Below, one piece after another: positions 1 through 5,734 of a stretch of DNA of 19,926 nucleotides. The position numbers and the translations under genes were made by a program. Location of the stretch: contig JAEWYJ010000216.1 in the NCBI GenBank assembly GCA_023395695.1, positions 1 through 19,926 of the forward strand, in the 5' to 3' direction. The notes beneath the pieces were generated by a model that was not told the origin of the DNA, did no database searches, and worked only from the letters and a program-made list of their open reading frames with translations. Position 1 is the first letter of the stretch, and each line of letters starts with the position of its first letter. The stretch comes from Bacillota bacterium (GTDB taxonomy: Bacteria > Bacillota > Clostridia > Oscillospirales > Ruminococcaceae).

Positions 1-2611
1 TCTCCTTTTTTATCTTTTTCAGGTCTTTTTCCAAGCCCTCTTTCAGATCTTCAGCATGCGCATCTAATTGCTCGCAATGCTCGTTGAAATACTGTACATT
101 GCGCTGCTCAATCTCGGTTTTCTGCGCTTCGATACCCGCTTGACGCATAGTGATCAACGCAGTTGTTTCAGGCGTGCACTCGCCGACAACAACGGCCGGA
201 AGCTCCATGATTTTGCACATGGTATCATCATAAACTATTTCTCCGGCCTCTGAGATCGCAGATATAATAAGATGTTCTTCATCCTCAATGCCCTTATGTA
301 TCAGCTTGTCCACTGAGACAATTCCTTTAAGATTGGGATTTGCCGAAAGAAATCCAATATTACGATCGGAGCCTGTATACTGGAACTGGATGGCGATTGA
401 TGGAAGTTGCTCATCAGTAGATGCTTTGAGCCATTTTTGACACATAGGATCATCCCGCCGCAGAAAGATATCATGCTGACTCTCGGCATCCCGCCATTCC
501 AAATTATATATTTTCTGTTCGCCATTTTCTGTGTACGCAAAGCGAAGCTGATCTAACGGCTCTACACGCTCGGCTCCGCTCATAATGAAAAATTGGCGAA
601 GCCAGTCAGTGAACTTGTCTAATTGCAGCTTTGTTTCATCCTTACGAACCTTCAAAAGTGCCGTAACATCTTCATCGAAATTCTCCATCAACGATTGACG
701 CGTTTCGGTCATTCGTTCGTCAATCTGCTCAGAAAGCTCACTTTGGAGCTGGTCAAAAGCAGCTTTAATTTCTTCAGGCTCACGGCAAGTCTGATAGATG
801 TTGAGGATGCGCTTTTCAAAGTCTACACCCTCCTCAATAACGCCCAATATTTCATCGGAGGAGCCGAATACCCCTTCAAAAAGCCGGAATTTTTGGTCGA
901 GGAGCTGAAACACCCGCTGGTCAGCGGCGTTCGTTTGGTTCAAGAAGTTAATGACAATGACATCATTTTTTTGCCCATAGCGGCGACAACGCCCAATCCG
1001 CTGTTCGACACGCTGGGGGTTCCACGGCAAATCATAGTTGACTACAATATTGCAAAACTGCAAGTTAATACCTTCGGCGGCAGCTTCTGTGCCGATGAGG
1101 ATAGTTGCACGATCACGAAATTCCTCTACGATGGCGGCTTTTATATCTGCCTGCCTCGAACCGGAGATTACGGCATCGTTCTTGTGGCGTTCCCGCCATT
1201 CTGAATAGATGCGTTTGGAGACCGGATCGCTGTTAGTTCCATCCAAAAAGACAATTTCACCATCATACCCATTATCTGACAACAGGTTCATCAAGTAGGT
1301 TTGTGTCCGCCTAGACTCAGTAAATATTACAGCCTTGCGTGCGCCGCCGACTTCTTCGTTCCGCTCAAAGCCAAGGTTAAGGGCAGTGAGCAAGTTATCG
1401 CCTTTTGCATTAGTCGTAATCTGTGCGGCGAGTTCGGCATAGCGGGTGAGTTCCTCAATTTCTTTGCGAATACCTTCACAGTCGGCTGCGAGCGTATCCG
1501 AGGCTATTTGATCGTCACCATTTGATTCGTTATCCAGCAATTCATCAATGCCGTCGTAGTCGTCAAAATCGCTCAGTGACAACTGCGCCTGATAATCAGT
1601 CAGTTTTAATTGCAATCTATCGATGATCGTAGAGAGGGTTCCGTGAATTGCCATAGAGGACGAGGCCAGTAGTTTTCGGGCAACGAGCGTAATAAGCTGT
1701 CGCTGCCCTTGTGCAAAAGCATGCAGATTCGTGCGCTGCAAGTATGCTGAAACCTCATTGTAGAGGGTTTCCTCATCAGCGCTTGGGGTGTTAGGCTGCG
1801 TAATGGCTTGTCGCTCCGTATATGGCACATATTCCCGCACTTGCCGACGGAGTGTGCGCTTGCAGATATTCTGCAGACGGCCACGCAGGCTGCTGTTCCT
1901 GGTTGCGGGGTTCCGCACGGACACATACATTTCGCGGAAGGTGTCGGCATCTCCGAAAACGTGTTCATCAATAATGCCCACAAGTCCATACAGCTCCATG
2001 AGGTTATTTTGCAGAGGAGTAGCAGTGAGGAGCAATTTTTTACGCCGTTGCAGGGCGCTTTTTAAATTGCGCCCTATTACGTTACTATTTTTATACACAT
2101 TGCGAAGACGATGGGCTTCGTCCATTATGACCAGATCCCACGGAACACGGCTTACATCATCGCGCTTTTGGGAAGCAAAGTTATATGAGCAGATGACCAC
2201 GGTATCCTGTATCATAAAGGGATTGCAGAACGAATCATCCTTTTTAGCTTTATTGTAGTTTTTAGATTCCAATATCATGGAAGGGATGAAAAACTTCTCA
2301 TCCAGCTCCGCTCGCCACTGTGTCCGAAGAGATGCGGGTACGATTAGAAGAATCTTGCGTTTGTGTTCTGACCAACGCTGGGCCATCACCAGTCCGGCCT
2401 CTATTGTTTTACCCAGCCCGACCTCATCGGCCATCAAGACGCCTCCCGACAGCGGAGAGTGCAAAGCAAAAAGAGCAGCATCCACTTGATGCGGATTTAA
2501 ATCAACCTTTGATCCGGACATAGCGGAAGCCAGCCCATCAATTGAAGACTGTGGACGCTTCAGAAGCAACTGTTCGGCAAAAAATCTAATTTGGTGTTTT
2601 GTGTATGGCAT
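1..2611 (-). CDS. SNF2/RapA-like DEAD/DEAH-box helicase, C-terminus outside window
   Basis: Superfamily 2 ATP-dependent DNA translocase of the SNF2/RapA type, probably cytosolic and acting on duplex DNA. The minus-strand frame is open from the ATG at 2611 to the window edge, giving 870 codons without a stop. Visible motifs: Walker A in ADEVGLGKT (residues 61-69), DEAH box (164-167), motif III TATPLQNN (196-203), and at about 500-545 the helicase C-terminal motifs GTEAAAEGINLQ and RVEQRIGRCRRYGQ. The last residues seen are charged and helical (DLKEGLEKDLKKIKK), like a coiled coil. The start has a strong site, AAGGAGTGAAGGAG, just upstream. It follows the small HTH gene by 10 bp, so the two are probably cotranscribed. 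Relatives in this family, including DISARM DrmD, often sit beside DNA methyltransferases in anti-phage loci. A defence role here is inference, because the downstream genes are not in the window. Confidence 0.9.
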   Translation of the reverse strand, partial: MPYTKHQIRFFAEQLLLKRPQSSIDGLASAMSGSKVDLNPHQVDAALFALHSPLSGGVLMADEVGLGKTIEAGLVMAQRWSEHKRKILLIVPASLRTQWRAELDEKFFIPSMILESKNYNKAKKDDSFCNPFMIQDTVVICSYNFASQKRDDVSRVPWDLVIMDEAHRLRNVYKNSNVIGRNLKSALQRRKKLLLTATPLQNNLMELYGLVGIIDEHVFGDADTFREMYVSVRNPATRNSSLRGRLQNICKRTLRRQVREYVPYTERQAITQPNTPSADEETLYNEVSAYLQRTNLHAFAQGQRQLITLVARKLLASSSMAIHGTLSTIIDRLQLKLTDYQAQLSLSDFDDYDGIDELLDNESNGDDQIASDTLAADCEGIRKEIEELTRYAELAAQITTNAKGDNLLTALNLGFERNEEVGGARKAVIFTESRRTQTYLMNLLSDNGYDGEIVFLDGTNSDPVSKRIYSEWRERHKNDAVISGSRQADIKAAIVEEFRDRATILIGTEAAAEGINLQFCNIVVNYDLPWNPQRVEQRIGRCRRYGQKNDVIVINFLNQTNAADQRVFQLLDQKFRLFEGVFGSSDEILGVIEEGVDFEKRILNIYQTCREPEEIKAAFDQLQSELSEQIDERMTETRQSLMENFDEDVTALLKVRKDETKLQLDKFTDWLRQFFIMSGAERVEPLDQLRFAYTENGEQKIYNLEWRDAESQHDIFLRRDDPMCQKWLKASTDEQLPSIAIQFQYTGSDRNIGFLSANPNLKGIVSVDKLIHKGIEDEEHLIISAISEAGEIVYDDTMCKIMELPAVVVGECTPETTALITMRQAGIEAQKTEIEQRNVQYFNEHCEQLDAHAEDLKEGLEKDLKKIKKE

Positions 2612-2621
2612 ATCGACTCCT

Positions 2622-2834
2622 TCACTCCTTACGTCCATCTGTCATCTCCATGATATCGGAAATATCACAATTCAAGGCGATACATATCTTTTCGAGGATT
2701 TCTGTATTTACATTTTCATTTTTTCCAAGTTTCGTTACGGACGCCGGACTAATGCCCGCCAAAGTAGTAAGGTCTTTTTTCTTCAAATCACGATCAATTA
2801 AAAGCTTCCATAACTTTTTATAGGTGATGCCCAT
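2622..2834 (-). CDS. Small Cro/CI-type (XRE) helix-turn-helix regulator
   Basis: A 70-residue protein that is essentially one DNA-binding domain. The helix-turn-helix lies at about residues 13-60: KKKDLTTLAGISPASVTKLG provides the turn and recognition helix, followed by VNTEILEKICIALNCDISDIMEM, the usual last helices of the Cro/CI fold. It is a compact member of the YozG-like group of stand-alone regulators, with no effector domain. It lies 10 bp upstream of the SNF2 helicase on the same strand, so it probably autoregulates that operon. The start at 2834 has a modest GCGAGG-like site. A candidate promoter sits about 31 bp upstream (2865-2893). It differs from the 126-residue regulator at 3046, and the two are divergently transcribed, so cross-control is possible but not shown. 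Confidence 0.85.
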   Translation of the reverse strand: MGITYKKLWKLLIDRDLKKKDLTTLAGISPASVTKLGKNENVNTEILEKICIALNCDISDIMEMTDGRKE

Positions 2835-2864
2835 TTTCTATACCTCGCTTTCCGGTTGAAAGAT

Positions 2865-2893
2865 AGTATAGCAGTTTCGACAGGATATTGCAA
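2865..2893 (-). promoter_or_regulatory. Candidate sigma-A promoter of the HTH-SNF2 operon
   Basis: Read on the minus strand there is TTGCAA (-35, 2888-2893), a 17-bp spacer and TATACT (-10, 2865-2870), about 30 bp before the HTH start codon. The -35 matches consensus at 4 of 6 positions and the -10 at 5 of 6. Confidence 0.5.
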
Positions 2894-2952
2894 TATTATA
2901 TGATGCGAAAACATGATTAAATAGTCCGTTCGCGCTAATGTCTATATGGAGG

Positions 2953-2981
2953 TTGACAAGCTGTTTTGGAATTGTTATAAT
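2953..2981 (+). promoter_or_regulatory. Consensus sigma-A promoter of the repressor-ImmA unit
   Basis: TTGACA at 2953-2958 and TATAAT at 2976-2981 are separated by exactly 17 bp, a perfect vegetative promoter. Transcription would begin near 2988, about 58 bp before the repressor ATG at 3046. The imperfect operator-like sequence at 2982-2996 lies directly on the start region, so a bound repressor would block polymerase. Confidence 0.85.
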
Positions 2982-2999
2982 ATACGCATATTAGCGAAG
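2982..2999. promoter_or_regulatory. Candidate operator at the repressor promoter
   Basis: ATACGCATATTAGCG (2982-2996) matches the perfect palindrome at 4203-4217 at 13 of 15 positions; only the central two bases are swapped. It covers the region just after the -10 box of the promoter at 2953-2981. A further half site, CGCTAAT, lies at 2933-2939, upstream of the -35 box. Binding by the 126-residue Cro/CI-type protein is inferred from position only. Confidence 0.55.
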
Positions 3000-3045
3000 T
3001 TGCTTATCAGCTCAACTAAATATTGCCGTATGAAAGGAGATTATC

Positions 3046-3426
3046 ATGGCTGGAGAATTTGGAAGGTATATCGATGATAAAAGGAGGGGACGCGCAGGCG
3101 GCGGTGAGGATATTAAGTTGAAGGATATTGCTGAAGCGATGGGCATGACCGCCAGCTATTTATCCGACATTATTAAAGGACGCCGAAATCCACCCGAAAT
3201 GCACATCATCGAAAAAATAGCTGTTGTCCTTAAACTCTCTCCCGATGAAAGGAACGAGCTGCTCGACCTTGCTGGGCGTGAACGGGATGGTGCCGCCCCT
3301 GATTTGCCCGATTATCTCATGAATACCGAACTGCCTCACGTTCGGAAAGCACTTCGTCGAGCAAGCGAAAAAAAGTTGGGCGATGATTTTTGGAAAAAGG
3401 TTGTAGAAGATATTGATAAAGAATGA
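3046..3426 (+). CDS. Cro/CI-type (XRE) repressor, probable element master regulator
   Basis: A 126-residue DNA-binding protein with an N-terminal Cro/CI helix-turn-helix: IKLKDIAEAMGMTASYLSDI (about residues 24-43) followed by KGRRNPP and the EKIAVVLKLSPDERNELLDLA helices (about 53-75). The C-terminal 50 residues are charged and not recognised; a region of this sort could carry the cleavage site for an ImmA-type protease. The start at 3046 has a good site (AAAGGAGAT) 6 bp upstream and a consensus promoter. The stop overlaps an upstream in-frame ATG of the next gene by 4 bp, so the two are cotranscribed. By analogy with ImmR of ICEBs1 it should repress element genes and itself, and be relieved by proteolysis. 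That analogy is inferred from the pairing and the repeated operator, not from sequence identity. Confidence 0.88.
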   Translation: MAGEFGRYIDDKRRGRAGGGEDIKLKDIAEAMGMTASYLSDIIKGRRNPPEMHIIEKIAVVLKLSPDERNELLDLAGRERDGAAPDLPDYLMNTELPHVRKALRRASEKKLGDDFWKKVVEDIDKE

Positions 3427-3446
3427 AAAATACTGGAGGAGAAAAA

Positions 3447-4160
3447 ATGTCTGCTACCATTTCTGGTCTTGCCCCTTGTATCGCTAAAGCTGAGTTTGAC
3501 GGCGAGGCAGTTGCTTTCTTGGAAAAATACTATCCGGAAGCATTAAAAAACCCTATGGCTATACCTATTGAGTATGTTGCACGGCACAGGATGGGACTAC
3601 GCATTGTGGAGCGTCACTTGACGGAGGATTTTAGTATTCTTGGTCAAATGTGCTTTACCAGTGGGCTTACCGATATTTACGACAAGGAAAATGATGAGTA
3701 CAAGGAAGTCAAGGTCAGATATGGCACGATGATCATCGACCCGGATACCATCAGTAAGCGCAATGAGGGCTGCAAGAACAACACTATTGCCCACGAATGC
3801 TTTCACTGGCACAAGCATCGAGATTATCACATTGCTACATCCATTCATAAAGATAACCGTGCCATTGGACGGCTTTGTGCCTATAAGGAAAAACTCGAAG
3901 CCACACAACCGCAGTGGAGCGATGAGGATTGGATGGAATGGCAAGCCTGCGGTATCGCTCCTCGCATTTTAATGCCAATTGACCAGTTCAATGCTATGGC
4001 TGAGCGGTTTCTCAATGAATACTCCAGCACCCCCGAAGTTCGCCTAAGGTGGTTTTCATTGCAAGGATGGATGGTTCATAGTTTGGCCTCTTTTTTTAAG
4101 GTTTCCAAGCAATCTGCTGAAATCCGTCTTAAAGAAACGGGCTTCTGTTTATACGGATAA
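3447..4160 (+). CDS. ImmA/IrrE-family metallo-endopeptidase (anti-repressor)
   Basis: Predicted zinc protease of 237 residues. The active site NTIAHECFHWHKH is at about residues 112-124, giving HExxH with His116, Glu117 and His120. Later segments, including the C-terminal FKVSKQSAEIRLKETGF, fit the helical tail typical of ImmA/IrrE proteins. The known role of ImmA is to cleave its partner Cro/CI-type repressor after DNA damage or cell-cell signals and so induce an integrative element; that role is assigned here by adjacency to the repressor gene. I chose the ATG at 3447 over the in-frame ATG at 3423 because GGAGGAG sits 5-6 bp before it; the 3423 start would have no comparable site but would overlap the repressor stop as ATGA. 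A terminator hairpin follows at 4165-4193. Confidence 0.9.
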   Translation: MSATISGLAPCIAKAEFDGEAVAFLEKYYPEALKNPMAIPIEYVARHRMGLRIVERHLTEDFSILGQMCFTSGLTDIYDKENDEYKEVKVRYGTMIIDPDTISKRNEGCKNNTIAHECFHWHKHRDYHIATSIHKDNRAIGRLCAYKEKLEATQPQWSDEDWMEWQACGIAPRILMPIDQFNAMAERFLNEYSSTPEVRLRWFSLQGWMVHSLASFFKVSKQSAEIRLKETGFCLYG

Positions 4161-4164
4161 TAAG

Positions 4165-4193
4165 AAAAAATGTGCGGCAGCGCATATTTTTTT
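4165..4193 (+). terminator. Rho-independent terminator after immA-like gene
   Basis: The arms AAAAAATGTGC and GCGCATATTTTTTT flank the loop GGCA. The stem has one G-T pair and one A-A mismatch and ends in a run of seven T. It begins 4 bp after the immA-like stop codon, separating that unit from the zinc-ribbon and sigma-like unit. Confidence 0.75.
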
Positions 4194-4202
4194 AGACAGA
4201 TT

Positions 4203-4220
4203 ATACGCTAATTAGCGTAT
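4203..4220. promoter_or_regulatory. 18-bp perfect palindrome, candidate operator
   Basis: ATACGCTAATTAGCGTAT is identical to its reverse complement. An extra half site (ATTAGCG) follows directly at 4219-4225. The same core appears at the repressor promoter (2982-2996). It lies 72 bp upstream of the zinc-ribbon gene and just after a TAGACA -35-like hexamer (4193-4198), so it is well placed to control the downstream unit. No clean -10 box could be assigned. Confidence 0.6.
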
Positions 4221-4291
4221 TAGCGTTATTGCGATTATTGAGAGAACCAAAATAATCGATTCTGCTGTAGCAGAAGGAAGAGGAGGTGCCT

Positions 4292-4453
4292 ATGGAGGAA
4301 GTTGTGAAATGTCCGATTTGTGATAAACGCATTTTCGACCTTGAGTGGAAAGGGCGAATCACCGTAAAAATCAAGTGCTTTCACTGCCGCAAGGTTGTGA
4401 CCATAAAACGAGAGGCCAAGGATTCAACCGAACCCCACCCAGCAGCAACCTAA
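4292..4453 (+). CDS. Small zinc-ribbon protein, possibly Com-like
   Basis: A 53-residue protein with two CxxC knuckles, KCPICDKR (Cys7 and Cys10) and KCFHCRK (Cys29 and Cys32), which would bind one zinc. Basic residues surround the second knuckle (CRKVVTIKR), and the tail (KDSTEPHPAAT) looks disordered. Spacing and the xIKCxxC element resemble phage Mu Com, an RNA-binding translational activator, but identity is too short to prove this. The start at 4292 follows a strong AGGAGG site with normal spacing. A large nested hairpin starts 20 bp after the stop (4473-4565), which makes an RNA-binding role worth considering. The 18-bp palindrome lies upstream. Confidence 0.75.
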   Translation: MEEVVKCPICDKRIFDLEWKGRITVKIKCFHCRKVVTIKREAKDSTEPHPAAT

Positions 4454-4472
4454 AAACCATACCGAGCAACGG

Positions 4473-4565
4473 AGCCGAATGAGAGCTACCAAATGGCCGG
4501 ATGAGTTACGAAACGCAAATCGTAACCATCCGGCCATTTGTGTTTTGTGACCATTCGGCTTTTTG
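4473..4565 (+). other. Large nested stem-loop with T-run (terminator or structured RNA)
   Basis: Three nested arms pair exactly. The outer AGCCGAATG (4473-4481) pairs with CATTCGGCT (4552-4560). The middle AAATGGCCGGATG (4491-4503) pairs with CATCCGGCCATTT (4527-4539). The inner GTTACGA (4505-4511) pairs with TCGTAAC (4520-4526), and the middle and inner stems are separated by one bulged A. The outer stem is followed by TTTT, so the structure could terminate transcription from the zinc-ribbon gene. Its size and layering exceed an ordinary terminator. Confidence 0.7.
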
Positions 4566-4608
4566 CATAGCAACGCATGGCTCCTTGCTGATCTGAAGGA
4601 GTCATCAT

Positions 4609-4659
4609 ATGTCAGTTATCCCCCGATGCCGCTCCCCACCTTTCCCCAGCAGTTTTTGA
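4609..4659 (+). CDS. Short leader peptide ORF (16 codons) before sigma-like gene
   Basis: ATG at 4609 opens a 16-codon frame (MSVIPRCRSPPFPSSF) ending in TGA at 4657-4659. A strong GAAGGAG site lies at 4595-4601 with a 7-base spacer, better than chance would usually give. The stop codon lies inside the left arm of a hairpin (4650-4674) whose right arm ends just before the ribosome binding site of the sigma-like gene (4691). The layout is that of a translated leader or attenuator: ribosome position would set whether the hairpin forms. The peptide is proline-rich near its end, which can slow ribosomes. Translation is not proven. Confidence 0.5.
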   Translation: MSVIPRCRSPPFPSSF

Positions 4660-4674
4660 ACTATCAAAAAACTG
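4650..4674 (+). promoter_or_regulatory. Hairpin overlapping leader stop, next to the sigma-like gene RBS
   Basis: CAGTTTTTGA (4650-4659) pairs with TCAAAAAACTG (4664-4674) around the loop ACTA, with one extra A bulged on the right arm. It contains the TGA of the leader ORF and ends 3 bp before the GGAGG (4678-4682) of the sigma-like gene. It has no trailing T-run, so a translational effect is more likely than termination. Confidence 0.55.
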
Positions 4675-4690
4675 ACTGGAGGAAAGACAA

Positions 4691-5209
4691 ATGCAAAATT
4701 GGCAAACAAACCGCAACTATCACAAAATTAAAAACCCTGACGGCAGCTTTATCTATTTCATAAAGGTAGAGGACAAGTATGTGCTTGTCAGCAAAGAGGT
4801 CTACACCGTCTACGCTCGGGCGGAGCGGCAGCTGGAGTACATGGATTTTGATCTGAAGCGTGATCGCATACTCCAAGACGCAGGCGGAAAGGCGGTCTTA
4901 GATAAAACCGGACTCCCCATTATTCTGCCTGAGCGTGAAGTTTCGCTGGACAAGCTCATGGCCGAGGACTGGGATTTCCCATCATCTGCGCCCCCGCCGG
5001 AAGAAGTTATTCTCAAGCAGATTGAAATCATGGAATTGCACCAGTGCCTTGATTCGCTTGATGCGGAAGAGCGAGTGCTCATCGATGCGCTGTTCTTTGA
5101 GAGACTGACCGAGCGTGAGTATTCTCAGAGAAGTGGTATCCCACAGAAGACCATCAACGACCGCAAAAATAGGAATCTCAAAAAATTATATCAACTCTTG
5201 AAAAAATAG
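4691..5209 (+). CDS. Sigma-70 region-4-like helix-turn-helix protein
   Basis: A 172-residue protein. The C-terminal 55 residues (LDSLDAEERVLIDALFFERLTEREYSQRSGIPQKTINDRKNRNLKKLYQLLKK) follow the sigma-70 region 4 pattern: a helix with ExxLIxAL, then the turn and recognition helix ending in a basic KLYxLL tail. The N-terminal half (about 1-95) is not a recognisable sigma region 2. It has a 'NPDGSFIYFIKVEDKYVLVSKEVY' segment that I know only from similar mobile-element proteins. It is best described as an ECF/sigma-like regulator of element genes and may not be a true sigma factor. It starts at 4691 with GGAGG 8 bp upstream, behind the leader ORF and hairpin. A hairpin-rich gap of 525 bp follows. 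Confidence 0.75.
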   Translation: MQNWQTNRNYHKIKNPDGSFIYFIKVEDKYVLVSKEVYTVYARAERQLEYMDFDLKRDRILQDAGGKAVLDKTGLPIILPEREVSLDKLMAEDWDFPSSAPPPEEVILKQIEIMELHQCLDSLDAEERVLIDALFFERLTEREYSQRSGIPQKTINDRKNRNLKKLYQLLKK

Positions 5210-5219
5210 TCCGCTCAAA

Positions 5220-5600
5220 AGTTGGTTTCAGCGTGACCCCCTATGAGAGGGAAAAAACCTTCTCCCGCTCCTTGACAAAAACCTAGGGCGATTGCCCCGG
5301 TCATAGGCAAGACACAACCGGGTACGAAACCGCCCGGCGCTGTGCGCGAGGATCGTACAGTGGATTCGTCCACTGGAACAGGAGCGCCCGCGCTTTCGTT
5401 CTTTCCAGCCGTCCATTGTGGACGGCTGGGGTTAAGGGCGGAGGTCCGGCAGACACAAGGCGCCCTGCGATTATGGTACTTCCCTGAATCTGTCTGATAA
5501 AGGGCCCGCGACGAAGAAAAAGCGGGGGAATGCCCGCCGCGTTTGAAAAAGAATGCGGCCGGATTCCATGCGTGGCTACGGTCATGGCTCGGCGGTGTCA
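5220..5600 (+). ncRNA. Candidate structured RNA (strand by context)
   Basis: Perfect hairpins seen: CAGTGGA-TTCG-TCCACTG at 5358-5375, whose TTCG would be a stable UUCG tetraloop; CCAGCCGTCCA-TTG-TGGACGGCTGG arms at 5405-5429 (11 bp); GGGC-GATT-GCCC at 5286-5297 enclosed by CCTA/TAGG (5282-5307); and CCCGC/GCGGG at 5505-5526. The tetraloop and dense short stems suggest a folded transcript lying between coexpressed element genes. I do not recognise a named RNA family. An origin of transfer is an alternative. The strand is assumed from neighbouring genes. Confidence 0.4.
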
Positions 5601-5657
5601 ATAACTATCATTTACTATCATCACAAATAATCCGCAAACCGTAACGGTTTAGTTTAC

Positions 5658-5715
5658 GGCTGGCGGTTGGAATCTGCGGATAGGGTTTCCTATCCGCAGC
5701 ATCGAGCCGCCTGCC
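5658..5715 (+). promoter_or_regulatory. Nested hairpin in the helicase leader
   Basis: CTGCGGATAGG (5674-5684) and CCTATCCGCAG (5689-5699) form a perfect 11-bp stem with loop GTTT. It is enclosed by GGCTGGCGG (5658-5666) and CCGCCTGCC (5707-5715), which pair with one mismatch. The outer arm ends 4 bp before the GAGGAGG of the helicase gene, so folding could affect its translation. Confidence 0.55.
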
Positions 5716-5734
5716 ACCGAGGAGGCCTTATGAA

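Larger units (their letters stand above)
5210..5734 (+). other. 525-bp non-coding stretch rich in hairpins
   Basis: No protein-coding frame here has a convincing start site or protein-like composition. The stretch holds two parts. The first, about 5220-5600, contains several G+C-rich hairpins and may be a structured RNA. The second, 5600-5734, carries ACTATCAT twice (5604-5611 and 5614-5621, spaced 10 bp), the inverted repeat AAACCG-TAA-CGGTTT (5636-5650) and a nested hairpin (5658-5715) before the helicase ribosome binding site at 5720-5726. Confidence 0.7.

Noticed and set aside
623..1204. A 193-codon plus-strand open frame
   Set aside because: It lies wholly antisense to the SNF2 helicase, whose motifs and ribosome binding site are clear; the plus-strand translation shows no family signature.
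5215..5601. Minus-strand open frame of 128 codons between the sigma-like and helicase genes
   Set aside because: Rich in Pro, Arg, Ser and Gly with no domain-like pattern, no ribosome binding site, and the region is packed with perfect hairpins instead.
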